From: Bacillota bacterium
GTDB taxonomy: Bacteria > Bacillota > Clostridia > Acetivibrionales > DTU013
Assembly (NCBI GenBank): GCA_023439545.1
Contig: JAEXNT010000031.1
Location: 1 to 64,000 of the forward strand
Reading direction: 5' to 3'
DNA length: 64,000 bases
The notes beneath the pieces were generated by a model. It searched no databases, was not told where the DNA came from, and saw nothing but the letters and a program-made list of their open reading frames with translations. Of the stretch, positions 42,439 to 50,100 are shown piece by piece; position 1 is the stretch's first letter; every line of letters starts with the position of its first letter. The position numbers and the translations under genes are program-made.

Positions 42439-43994
42439 AGAAGATCGTCGTACTCGATTCCACTTTAAGGGACGGCGCCCAGGCACAGGGCATCTCCTAT
42501 ACTGTGGAGGATAAGCTGAAGATCGTAAAGCGGCTCGATTCACTGGGAGTGGACTACATCGAAGCCGGGAACCCCGGCTCGAATCCCAAGGATCTTGAGT
42601 TCTTTGAGAGAGTCAGGAAAATGAAACTCGTGAATTCAAGGATTATCGCCTTCGGCAGTACAAGAAGGGTGGGACTTCCGGTCGGGGACGACGCCAATGT
42701 AAAGTCACTCCTGGCTGCCGGTACCGAGGCCGTGGTCATTTTCGGCAAGTCATGGGATTTTCAGGTTACTGACATCCTGAAAACCAGCCTTGACGAGAAC
42801 CTGAGGATGATCTTCGATACGGTGAAATTCTTCAAGGACAATGGAAAAGAAGTCGTATACGATGCGGAACACTTTTTCGACGGTTACGGCTCAAATAAGG
42901 AATATGCCGTAAAAACTCTAAAGGCGGCGGCTGAAGCTGGCGCCGACAGTATTTGCCTGTGCGATACGAAGGGCGGTTACCTGCCCATGGATATTTTTAA
43001 TATTACGGCTGAGATGACGGCACAATTCGATGTGTATATTGGAATACACAGCCATAATGACAACGGGATGGCCGTGGCCGGCACTATCATGGCTGTACAG
43101 GCCGGCGCTACTCAGGTGCAGGGAACAATAAACGGCTTCGGCGAGAGATGCGGTAACGCAAATCTCTGCACCATTATCCCGACGTTACAGCTTAAAATGG
43201 GCTACAAATGCATACCTGAAGAGAATATGGCAGAAATGACTTCTGTTGCGCGCGCCGTCAGTGAAATAGCAAACGTAGTACACGACGAGAGGGCGCCTTA
43301 CGTGGGAAGGGCGGCATTTGCGCACAAGGCCGGCATGCATGCCGACGCAGTCGTAAAAAATACGGCGGCGTATGAGATATTCGATCCCGAGATGGTAGGC
43401 AATGAAAGGATATTCCTGATGTCCGAGGTAGCGGGACGCAGCGCGGTCCTGAGCGCCGTGAACAAGGTAGATCCGAACCTCAGGAAGGATTCTCCCGAGA
43501 CCGTAAAAATAATTGAAAAGCTGAAGGAAATGGAGCATAACGGATACCAGTACGAAGGAGCCGAAAGCTCTTTCGAGCTGATAGTCAGAAAAGTGCTGGG
43601 CAAGTATCATCCTTCCTTTGAACTGAAGGATTTCAAGGTCATAGTGAACGAACCGGCCAAGGGAAACGAATACAATTCCTCGGCTATGATAAAGGTCAAG
43701 GTCGGCGATCAGGAGGAGATAACCGCCGCGGAGGGCGACGGACCTGTAAACGCGCTCGATAATGCAGCAAGAAAGGCGCTTTCGAGATTTTACCCAAGTA
43801 TACATGAAATGAAACTGACGGACTTCAAGGTTAGGGTACTCGATTCAACGGCAGCTACAGCCGCAAGGGTAAGAGTTCTTATAGAATCTACGGATGGAAA
43901 TGAGGTCTGGACCACGATCGGAGTTTCCACCGACATTATTGAAGCCAGCTGGAAGGCGCTTGTGGATTCAATCGAATACAAGCTCGGCTGCTGA
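42435..43994 (+). CDS. cimA: (R)-Citramalate synthase
   Basis: CimA condenses pyruvate with acetyl-CoA to citramalate, starting a threonine-independent route to 2-oxobutyrate and isoleucine. The 519 residues are LeuA-like but carry features of the CimA family: LDSTLRDGAQAQGISYTVED at the N-terminus, IGIHSHNDNGMAVAGT, NGFGERCGNANL, and the C-terminal allosteric domain. The ATGA overlap with leuA supports coupled synthesis. The alternative 2-isopropylmalate or homocitrate synthase is unlikely. Confidence 0.93.
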   Translation: MKKIVVLDSTLRDGAQAQGISYTVEDKLKIVKRLDSLGVDYIEAGNPGSNPKDLEFFERVRKMKLVNSRIIAFGSTRRVGLPVGDDANVKSLLAAGTEAVVIFGKSWDFQVTDILKTSLDENLRMIFDTVKFFKDNGKEVVYDAEHFFDGYGSNKEYAVKTLKAAAEAGADSICLCDTKGGYLPMDIFNITAEMTAQFDVYIGIHSHNDNGMAVAGTIMAVQAGATQVQGTINGFGERCGNANLCTIIPTLQLKMGYKCIPEENMAEMTSVARAVSEIANVVHDERAPYVGRAAFAHKAGMHADAVVKNTAAYEIFDPEMVGNERIFLMSEVAGRSAVLSAVNKVDPNLRKDSPETVKIIEKLKEMEHNGYQYEGAESSFELIVRKVLGKYHPSFELKDFKVIVNEPAKGNEYNSSAMIKVKVGDQEEITAAEGDGPVNALDNAARKALSRFYPSIHEMKLTDFKVRVLDSTAATAARVRVLIESTDGNEVWTTIGVSTDIIEASWKALVDSIEYKLGC

Positions 43995-44066
43995 TACCCG
44001 TTGCAATCCGGTACGCTTTTATGGTACAGTAATCTTGCCTGTCACCAAACGAAAGGTGGTATCGGA

Positions 44067-44342
44067 TTGACATTAAACGGCAAGCTCTTAATAGAAGGAA
44101 GGCTGGTCAGGGAAGCTTCGGCAGAGGATAACGAGGAGGCTCACAGCTTCAGGGACAAACTGGAGAAGTGTCTCATCGACCTGTGCGCCGTCATGGAGAT
44201 TCCCGTTCCGCTTTGGCTTAAAAAGAACACGCGCGAACTCGCCATCTTCAGAAAGACATTTTTTACTTCGGAACAATTCATAGAAAAAGTCTGGTTTGAC
44301 AAATTTGAAATACTACTGCTCGGGAGCGAATTGAGAAAATAA
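44067..44342 (+). CDS. Hypothetical small protein downstream of cimA
   Basis: The product has about 91 residues and is of unknown family. It is soluble, with a helical charged N-terminal half (EDNEEAHSFRDKLEKCLIDL) and a basic, aromatic C-terminal half (KKNTRELAIFRKTFFT). TTG 44067 with AAAGGTGG seven bases upstream is favoured over an upstream ATG at 44001 without ribosome site. It lies 72 bases after cimA and may be the last gene of the operon. Confidence 0.6.
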   Translation: MTLNGKLLIEGRLVREASAEDNEEAHSFRDKLEKCLIDLCAVMEIPVPLWLKKNTRELAIFRKTFFTSEQFIEKVWFDKFEILLLGSELRK

Positions 44343-44560
44343 TCCGGTTTTTTTGCTGTCTTTCAAATATTTTTGCGCGGCTTCCTGCTCAGCAAGCCCC
44401 TTGAGTTCGGTCAGCTGGCTGGCCTGCCGGAGTTCTCGCCCAAATAACCCATTGGCGACATGTTGTAGTAAATTAGGACATTTGCAGGATTTACTTTTGT
44501 TCCCTGCATAACTTAAAAATCTATTGCATTACTAAAGCTCATGTGCTAAAATTAAAACAG
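44343..44560. other. Gene-free stretch upstream of asnA leader
   Basis: No promoter or gene is assigned. On the minus strand a short frame without a start codon reads LTELKGLAEQEAAQKYLKDS (about 44354-44413) before a stop at ~44327. It could be a decayed gene end or chance. Confidence 0.3.
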
Positions 44561-44656
44561 TATAATTTAGAACATGTATACAGCGGTGTATACGAAAATA
44601 GCCGATAGGCATACTCGACGATGAGGATATATTTTCGAGGTATGCCTATTTATTTT
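44561..44656 (+). promoter_or_regulatory. asnA leader: -10, hexaloop hairpin and terminator
   Basis: A TATAAT (44561-44566) is followed by hairpin GTATAC / GTATAC with hexaloop AGCGGT (44576-44593). A terminator follows: a 10-pair stem ATAGGCATAC / GTATGCCTAT extended by TCGA/TCGA (44605-44649), then a T-rich run to ~44656. CGAAAATA (44593-44600) can instead pair with TATTTTCG (44630-44637), which would break the terminator top. This looks like an attenuator controlling asnA. The hexaloop has A1 and G4, as in the glnA leader. No good -35 is visible. Confidence 0.55.
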
Positions 44657-44746
44657 TGAAATTTTGACAACAACAAGCTGCATAATGCGTTACAAGATAG
44701 CCTTATGTAAATATATTTGGTACTGCTATAAAAGAGGTGAAAAATC

Positions 44747-45760
44747 ATGAAAGAAAAATTGGTTTTACCTTCTGATTATCAAACCTGCCTCGACATAATG
44801 GAAACTGAGGAGGCGATAAAGCTTCTGAAAGACTTCTTTGAAAACAACCTGTCGAAAGCGTTGAACCTGAGACGGGTTTCTGCGCCTTTATTCGTGAAAC
44901 CCGAGACGGGCCTCAACGATAACCTGAACGGCGTAGAAAGGCCTGTAGCTTTTGACGTCAAAGGTTTTAACGGAGATACTGTCGAGGTTGTGCAATCCCT
45001 TGCCAAATGGAAACGTATGGCGCTGAAACGCTACGGTTTCAGGGTTGGAAGAGGGCTGTGCACCGATATGTACGCCATCCGCAGGGATGAAGAGCTGGAT
45101 AACCTGAGCTCCGTCTATGTCGATCAATGGGACTGGGAAAAGGTCATCAGAAAAGAGAATAGAAATACCGAAACATTATTGAAAACGGTATCAAGCATAT
45201 ATGATGTCTTCAAAAGGGCAGAGAGCTATATCTGCAGCGTTTATCCCAAGCTTGCAAAAATGCTCCCGGAAAGGATATTTATCATTACCTCACAGGAGCT
45301 TGAAGACCTGTATCCGGAGCTTACGCCAAAACAGAGGGAAGAAGCGATCACAAGGGAAAAGAAGGCTGTATTCCTGATGAAGATAGGAGGGCCGCTCAAA
45401 TCTGGAATCAAGCATGATGAACGGGCTCCCGACTACGATGATTGGGAATTGAACGGAGACATAATCTTTTGGTATCCCGTATTGAATAAGCCATTTGAGA
45501 TATCCTCCATGGGCATCAGGGTGGATGAGTTTTCTCTCGTAAAGCAGCTGAAAATAGCAGGCTGCGAGGAACGCTTGAATATGAAATTCCACAGGGACCT
45601 GATCGAGGGCAAACTGCCGTATACCATAGGCGGTGGGATCGGCCAGTCCAGATTGTTCATGTTTCTGCTCAACAAGGCTCATATCGGCGAGGTACAGGCT
45701 TCGGTATGGCCGGAGGACGTCGTGGAAGCCTGCGCGGACGCTAATATTGCGATACTTTGA
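44747..45760 (+). CDS. asnA: Aspartate-ammonia ligase (asparagine synthetase A)
   Basis: AsnA makes asparagine from aspartate, ammonia and ATP. The 337 residues match the class II aaRS-like AsnA family: SAPLFVKPETGLNDNLNGVE (~46-65), VEVVQSLAKWKRMAL (~78-92), GRGLCTDMYAIRRDEELDN (~99-117), VYVDQWDWEKVI and the terminal GGGIGQSRLFMFLLNKAHIG (motif 3-like Arg). An AGAGGTGAAAAATC site precedes ATG 44747. A leader terminator upstream suggests attenuation. Confidence 0.96.
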   Translation: MKEKLVLPSDYQTCLDIMETEEAIKLLKDFFENNLSKALNLRRVSAPLFVKPETGLNDNLNGVERPVAFDVKGFNGDTVEVVQSLAKWKRMALKRYGFRVGRGLCTDMYAIRRDEELDNLSSVYVDQWDWEKVIRKENRNTETLLKTVSSIYDVFKRAESYICSVYPKLAKMLPERIFIITSQELEDLYPELTPKQREEAITREKKAVFLMKIGGPLKSGIKHDERAPDYDDWELNGDIIFWYPVLNKPFEISSMGIRVDEFSLVKQLKIAGCEERLNMKFHRDLIEGKLPYTIGGGIGQSRLFMFLLNKAHIGEVQASVWPEDVVEACADANIAIL

Positions 45761-45776
45761 AATTTTCCGGTGCATT

Positions 45777-45866
45777 ATGGATCGGGTGCAAGTTTTTTAT
45801 TTGGAAGGTATTAACGTATTAGAAGCTGCCAAAGCGCATATAAATAAAATTAGACTAAATGCATAA
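45777..45866 (+). CDS. Possible 29-residue peptide after asnA
   Basis: ATG 45777 opens 29 codons (MDRVQVFYLEGINVLEAAKA...) whose end coincides with the 5' arm of the asnA terminator. The predicted peptide is one amphipathic helix. There is no good ribosome site and no family is recognised. It could be a small expressed peptide or chance. Confidence 0.25.
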   Translation: MDRVQVFYLEGINVLEAAKAHINKIRLNA

Positions 45867-45885
45867 TAAACATTATGCATTTTTT
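45857..45885 (+). terminator. Terminator of asnA
   Basis: A perfect 11-pair stem AAATGCATAAT / ATTATGCATTT with loop AAAC, followed by T-rich sequence. Confidence 0.9.
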
Positions 45886-45903
45886 AATTTGGAATATGGC
45901 GAA

Positions 45904-45948
45904 GCCTTGTTCAAAAATCAATGGCGCTCGATGCACCGGTGATTTTTA
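45904..45948 (+). repeat. Dispersed hairpin element, copy B (hairpin 2 only)
   Basis: The box CCTTGTTCA (45905-45913) is followed by an 8-pair stem AAAAATCA / TGATTTTT (45913-45920 with 45940-45947) around the conserved loop core CGCTCGATGCA. The upstream hairpin seen in copies A and C is absent. It lies between the asnA terminator and the L,D-transpeptidase gene. Confidence 0.65.
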
Positions 45949-45984
45949 ATTAATTACGTTTGCTTATTTTGCGGAGGTGTAGTT

Positions 45985-46686
45985 TTGGGCAGGTACAGGC
46001 TTGCTGCAATATATATTCTGGCAATACTATTTGTGCTGTCGGTGACGCAGATTTTTATCGATGCACAGGCCGAAGCTTCACAGCATGCCGGTGTCCATGA
46101 GGAAAAAAGGGAGTATACGGTATTTATCGAAATAGAGGATAAAACTTTATATCTGCTGGAAAACGGCAAATGCATAAAGGAATACAGGATAGCATCCGGA
46201 ATGTCCGGACTGCCGTCGCCTCTGGGCAACTGGAAGATAATCGAGAAAGGCGATTGGGGCGAGGGCTTTGGAGGTAGGTGGATGGGGCTTGACGTACCCT
46301 GGGGCACATACGGTATCCACGGTACGCTTGCCGACGGTTCGATCGGCTCGGCAGCCAGCCACGGCTGCATACGGATGTTCAGCGAAGACGTGGCCGAGCT
46401 CTACAGCCTTGTGCCGGTAGGAACGGATGTTGTCATTGTTAACGGGCAGTTCGGACCTTTCGGCAGGGGCTTTTCCGAGATCAACCCTGGTGACAGGGGC
46501 TCGGATGTTTATGCCATACAGCAGAGACTCAAACAGCTGGGATTTTATAACGGTCCGATCGATGGAATATATGAGGATGACCTGAAAAAGGCGCTGCACA
46601 AATTCCAGAGAGCCAACAAGCTTGAAGCGCAGAATACGATCACATATGAATGCTGGCTGAAGATGGATTTCAAGGAGTTTGAGTAA
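45985..46686 (+). CDS. L,D-transpeptidase with C-terminal peptidoglycan-binding domain
   Basis: The 233-residue exported or anchored enzyme has one N-terminal hydrophobic segment (~4-22). The YkuD domain (~45-150) has the catalytic motif HGTLADGS...SHGCIRM (Cys ~128). A PG_binding_1 domain (~165-225, GDRGSDVYAIQQRLKQLGFY) follows. It forms 3-3 crosslinks in, or attaches to, peptidoglycan; spore-wall roles are known for some relatives. The start is TTG 45985 with GGAGGTGT seven bases upstream. Confidence 0.92.
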   Translation: MGRYRLAAIYILAILFVLSVTQIFIDAQAEASQHAGVHEEKREYTVFIEIEDKTLYLLENGKCIKEYRIASGMSGLPSPLGNWKIIEKGDWGEGFGGRWMGLDVPWGTYGIHGTLADGSIGSAASHGCIRMFSEDVAELYSLVPVGTDVVIVNGQFGPFGRGFSEINPGDRGSDVYAIQQRLKQLGFYNGPIDGIYEDDLKKALHKFQRANKLEAQNTITYECWLKMDFKEFE

Positions 46687-46974
46687 GGCTCGGGCGGTTC
46701 AGACAGATACGGGTATCCGCTTCGTCGAATACAGGCTGCAGAAGCAATGCTCACTTTCGTGCGGGCGCTGATCATTCGACATCCCTGTCTCACATCAAGC
46801 GCCTGCGGCGTCCCTGCCGCAGGTTCGGCAGACTTGACACCGCACTCAAGTTTCGCAATACTTCACAGCCTGTAACTTTTCCTTCGCACGATACCTTTTA
46901 TCCGGCTGAACCACCCGTCCCCGACAGGCTTTATAACGCATGATCAATGTATCCGCCTGCCTTGCTCGTGATAA
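46687..46974. other. Convergent intergenic region
   Basis: It lies between the L,D-transpeptidase gene and the minus-strand oxidoreductase gene. A hairpin CCTGCGGC / GCCGCAGG (46802-46823) has no T-run on either side. No coding sequence or other signal is recognised. Confidence 0.4.
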
Positions 46975-48348
46975 TTATTCAAGGCACACGTTCTGAGCGC
47001 GTAATGTTTTGCGAAGCTCTGAAATATCGATTTCCCGAACGCTTACGCCCGCTTTTGCGGCAAGTGCGGCAGCCGTGCCGACAGCCTGGCCCTGGGCCAT
47101 GCAGGAACCGGTATTTCTTGTCGACATGTGAGCCTCCCAGGTTGATGTGATAAGACGGCCGGCAACAAGCATGCCATCCAGGCCCTTTGGTATAAATGCA
47201 CGGTACGGAATGCCGTAATATCCGGCATCCTTGATCATGATTCTCGGAGCGCAGTCATGGAACCCGTAAAGCATGACTTCATCGTCGAATCTCGCACAGT
47301 TGACGATCTCGTCAAGCGTCATTTCATGCTCACATTCTATTATTCTCGTGAGACGTACTCCTAATGATACAGGCGTCCAGTTGACATAAGCGTGTTCAAA
47401 TCCCGGAACGTGCTTGATAAGCATAGCTGCAAGCTTCATAGCCTGCCTGCGTATTTTCATCTCCGCATTTGACAGCTCGACCGTATTTGTCGCATCAACG
47501 CTGCGTAAATTACAGGAGTTGATGTATGTGAAATTATTCTCGTGCAGGGCAAATCCCAGCGGGCCCCACATACCGTTCGATTCCATAAACTCTTTGAAAA
47601 CCGGAAGCTTCTTCAGCTCAAATCCAAGGCGTATTATATCGTCTACTTCACTGCCCTTGTCGCCGCGGATCAGCTGGTTGACCATGCCGTTTTCCTCAAG
47701 AAATTTCACAAGCCTTGGCATATCGACGTTGCACATTCCAAAAGGGAAACCTACGTTGGTCTTATCATGACGTTTCACGAAGCTTGCTCCCGCAAACGCG
47801 GCAACATCGCCGTCACCTGTCGTATCGATGACCGTATTGGCAAGGATGGCTTCACGGCCCGATTTACCTTCAATAATGATACCTTTGACGGTATTGCCTT
47901 CTTTTACGGCGTCGACGACCATTACGTGCAGAAGTACCCGGACTCCCGCCTCCTCCAGCATCTGAAAGATTACGTCCTTGAAAATTTCCCAGTCGATAAG
48001 GGTTATTCTCGAATCGTAGCTGCCGCCCTTATCCTGTTCAAGATGTCCCAGGCAGCCGCCGTTTTCAATCATGCGCTCGACGATCTCCTCGGGAATACCC
48101 TTGATCACCTGCTTCTCTTCGGCTCCAGGGAAAGCTTTATAAAGATTGAAGAAGCTGTGAATGGGTCCTGCTCCGTTAATAAGCGTACCGCCCAAAAAGC
48201 CGTATCGATCGGCAAGTATGGTACCGGCTCCGTTCCTGGCCGCAGCTATGGCGGCAACTACGCCCGCCGTGCCGCCTCCGGCGATTACGACGTCGCATTC
48301 GTAGCTGACCGGCGTTTTTTTGTTTTCAATAATAAACTTATCGCTCAT
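46975..48348 (-). CDS. FAD-dependent oxidoreductase (PF12831-type), second copy
   Basis: The 457-residue flavoprotein is paralogous to the product of 11776-13134. Dinucleotide motif CDVVIAGGGTAGVVAAIAAA (~18-37) is followed by FLGGTLINGAG, then TVIDTTGDGDVAAFAGA (~168-184), and the C-terminal MLVAGRLITSTWEAHMSTRN and MAQGQAVGTAAALA. It is cytoplasmic. It follows the GH5 gene on the same strand by 27 bases, so it probably acts on a product of that enzyme or of the imported sugar. Substrate unknown. Confidence 0.86.
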   Translation of the reverse strand: MSDKFIIENKKTPVSYECDVVIAGGGTAGVVAAIAAARNGAGTILADRYGFLGGTLINGAGPIHSFFNLYKAFPGAEEKQVIKGIPEEIVERMIENGGCLGHLEQDKGGSYDSRITLIDWEIFKDVIFQMLEEAGVRVLLHVMVVDAVKEGNTVKGIIIEGKSGREAILANTVIDTTGDGDVAAFAGASFVKRHDKTNVGFPFGMCNVDMPRLVKFLEENGMVNQLIRGDKGSEVDDIIRLGFELKKLPVFKEFMESNGMWGPLGFALHENNFTYINSCNLRSVDATNTVELSNAEMKIRRQAMKLAAMLIKHVPGFEHAYVNWTPVSLGVRLTRIIECEHEMTLDEIVNCARFDDEVMLYGFHDCAPRIMIKDAGYYGIPYRAFIPKGLDGMLVAGRLITSTWEAHMSTRNTGSCMAQGQAVGTAAALAAKAGVSVREIDISELRKTLRAQNVCLE

Positions 48349-48375
48349 AATAAAACCTTTCCTGGCATATCGTTT

Positions 48376-49845
48376 TCATTGCTGCAGCCTGTTTTTTAAT
48401 ATTTCCATATATGGCTTGTTGATATTGCATTTGTCAAATGAGAAGGATTTCATTATCCTTATGATATCCTCATCGCTGCAATCTATGAACTTTGCGGCAT
48501 ATTCAGGCTGCAGCACGCCCGCTGCAAATCCCGTCAGCAATGCATAACCCATACACTTCTGGAAGGTTCCGAAGGTATAGTTGGGAGCCTCGTCGAGCAG
48601 GGACATCATATACTTTGTAAAATCCCTGGTCACCATTTTACCGGGGCATTCGCTGCGCCAGGCTGTGAAGTTTTCAGCTCCAAGAAGGCCTTTCAGCCGC
48701 TGAACAGCAGCCACACGCTGCATATATTCGCTTTCGGGCTCGAGAGTGACCCAGCCCATGGTGCCGCAATCCTTGAAAGTCCATGTAGTCCAATGCAGCC
48801 CGAGCTCGTTCATTGCCCTTAGCTGATCGTTCATGGAGGCAAGGCGGTATTTGTTATCTTCCTCGCCCGTGCAGTACTGTGAACCGAATTCGCCGACCCA
48901 AAGCGGGACCTGGTATTTTTCAGAGAACTGCCAGCCCTCGGACTCCTTCAGGTGCTTTATCTGCTGCTCGTAGTCCCAATAACAGCTTTCCTCTATACGG
49001 TCGTTATGAAGCATCGCATAGTGGCCGGGATACTCCCCGGGCCCGAAGCTCGATACGATATAGTCGTGTGACGAATAAACGAGGTTATCCGCAAAAGGCG
49101 CTTCCATCCCTGCAAAATTGTGACCGTACGAGTCGCCTTCGATAAAAATGATATGTTTGGGATCTATTTCCCTGATCCTGTCTACGGCGGTATGGATTAC
49201 ACGGTTGAATCTTTCGTAATCCGAATGGAAATTCTCATACATGTTGAAGGGGTAATCGCCCGAGCGCGCGTTCGAACTGGGCTCATTCAGCAGCTCATAG
49301 CCTGCCACGGCAGGGCAATCCCTGAAGCGCCTCGCTATTTCCTGCAGCAGAGCAAAATAACGTTTCTGGTAGCATGCGTCGCGCCAAAACAATGAAACAC
49401 CGCGGTCGTTATCGCTGTGCCAATGGGAATTCTGCCAGCCCTGGACGGCATGCATATCGAGTATCACATATATTCCGTATTTTTCGCAGACCTCCAGAAT
49501 GCTTTTCAGTAATTCGAAGCCCTCTTCCTTATATTCGAAAGGATGCTCATCATCCTCAAAATGGCGGTAGTTCAAGGCAAGACGCACGCATGTCGCACCC
49601 TGCTCCTTTATAAAACGTATGTCCGCTTCGGCAAGGAAATTGGCGATCATTTCGTTAAAAAACAGCCTGGCTTTGTCTTCGCCGAGCTTTTGGGCAACAT
49701 GCTCACGAAGTGAAATTTCCGTGCCGGGAAAACCATTGATAAAGTTCTCCATATTCATCCAGCCGCCCACGCAGGTTCCGCGCAGAAACACCTGCCTGCC
49801 GGATTCCGTCAGTATCTGTTTGCCTTGGGTATGAAGATATTCCAT
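48376..49845 (-). CDS. Glycoside hydrolase family 5-like, cytoplasmic
   Basis: The 489-residue TIM-barrel hydrolase has the GH5 signature YELLNEPSS (acid/base Glu ~188) and nucleophile Glu in WVGEFGS (~319). The upstream substrate-site Arg/Asn region is CVRLALNYRHFED and LDMHAVQGWQN. No signal peptide, dockerin or carbohydrate-binding module is seen, so it acts on short imported oligosaccharides rather than polymer. Specificity (beta-glucoside, beta-mannoside, others) is not predictable by eye. It is divergent from the importer operon at 50101. Confidence 0.9.
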   Translation of the reverse strand: MEYLHTQGKQILTESGRQVFLRGTCVGGWMNMENFINGFPGTEISLREHVAQKLGEDKARLFFNEMIANFLAEADIRFIKEQGATCVRLALNYRHFEDDEHPFEYKEEGFELLKSILEVCEKYGIYVILDMHAVQGWQNSHWHSDNDRGVSLFWRDACYQKRYFALLQEIARRFRDCPAVAGYELLNEPSSNARSGDYPFNMYENFHSDYERFNRVIHTAVDRIREIDPKHIIFIEGDSYGHNFAGMEAPFADNLVYSSHDYIVSSFGPGEYPGHYAMLHNDRIEESCYWDYEQQIKHLKESEGWQFSEKYQVPLWVGEFGSQYCTGEEDNKYRLASMNDQLRAMNELGLHWTTWTFKDCGTMGWVTLEPESEYMQRVAAVQRLKGLLGAENFTAWRSECPGKMVTRDFTKYMMSLLDEAPNYTFGTFQKCMGYALLTGFAAGVLQPEYAAKFIDCSDEDIIRIMKSFSFDKCNINKPYMEILKNRLQQ

Positions 49846-49943
49846 AGTAATTATCTTCCTTTCATGCGTTTTTTTGTCCGAGCTTTCTGATAATTTCTTA
49901 TAAACGTAAAAACCGTCAATAACGTGATACTAGCATAAATACC

Positions 49944-49971
49944 GTAATATATAAATATGGTTTTTTGTCAA
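49944..49971 (-). promoter_or_regulatory. Promoter of the GH5-FAD oxidoreductase operon
   Basis: On the minus strand TTGACA (49971-49966), 16 bases, TATTAC (49949-49944), 99 bases before the GH5 start. The facing importer operon has only an isolated TATAAT (50058-50063) without a -35, which may need an activator. Confidence 0.55.
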
Positions 49972-50100
49972 CATTTTTACCTCTCCGATGAAAAGCCAGA
50001 TTTTATTAACAAAGATGTTGATATTTTTTAGTACTAGGCGGACGATTTTTGTGTGAATATAATTTTATACGAAATATAAAATTTGCGGGGGGTTACATTA

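Noticed and set aside
44327..44531. Minus-strand frame containing LTELKGLAEQEAAQKYLKDS
   Set aside because: No start codon in an uninterrupted frame and no recognised family; noted only as a possible remnant.
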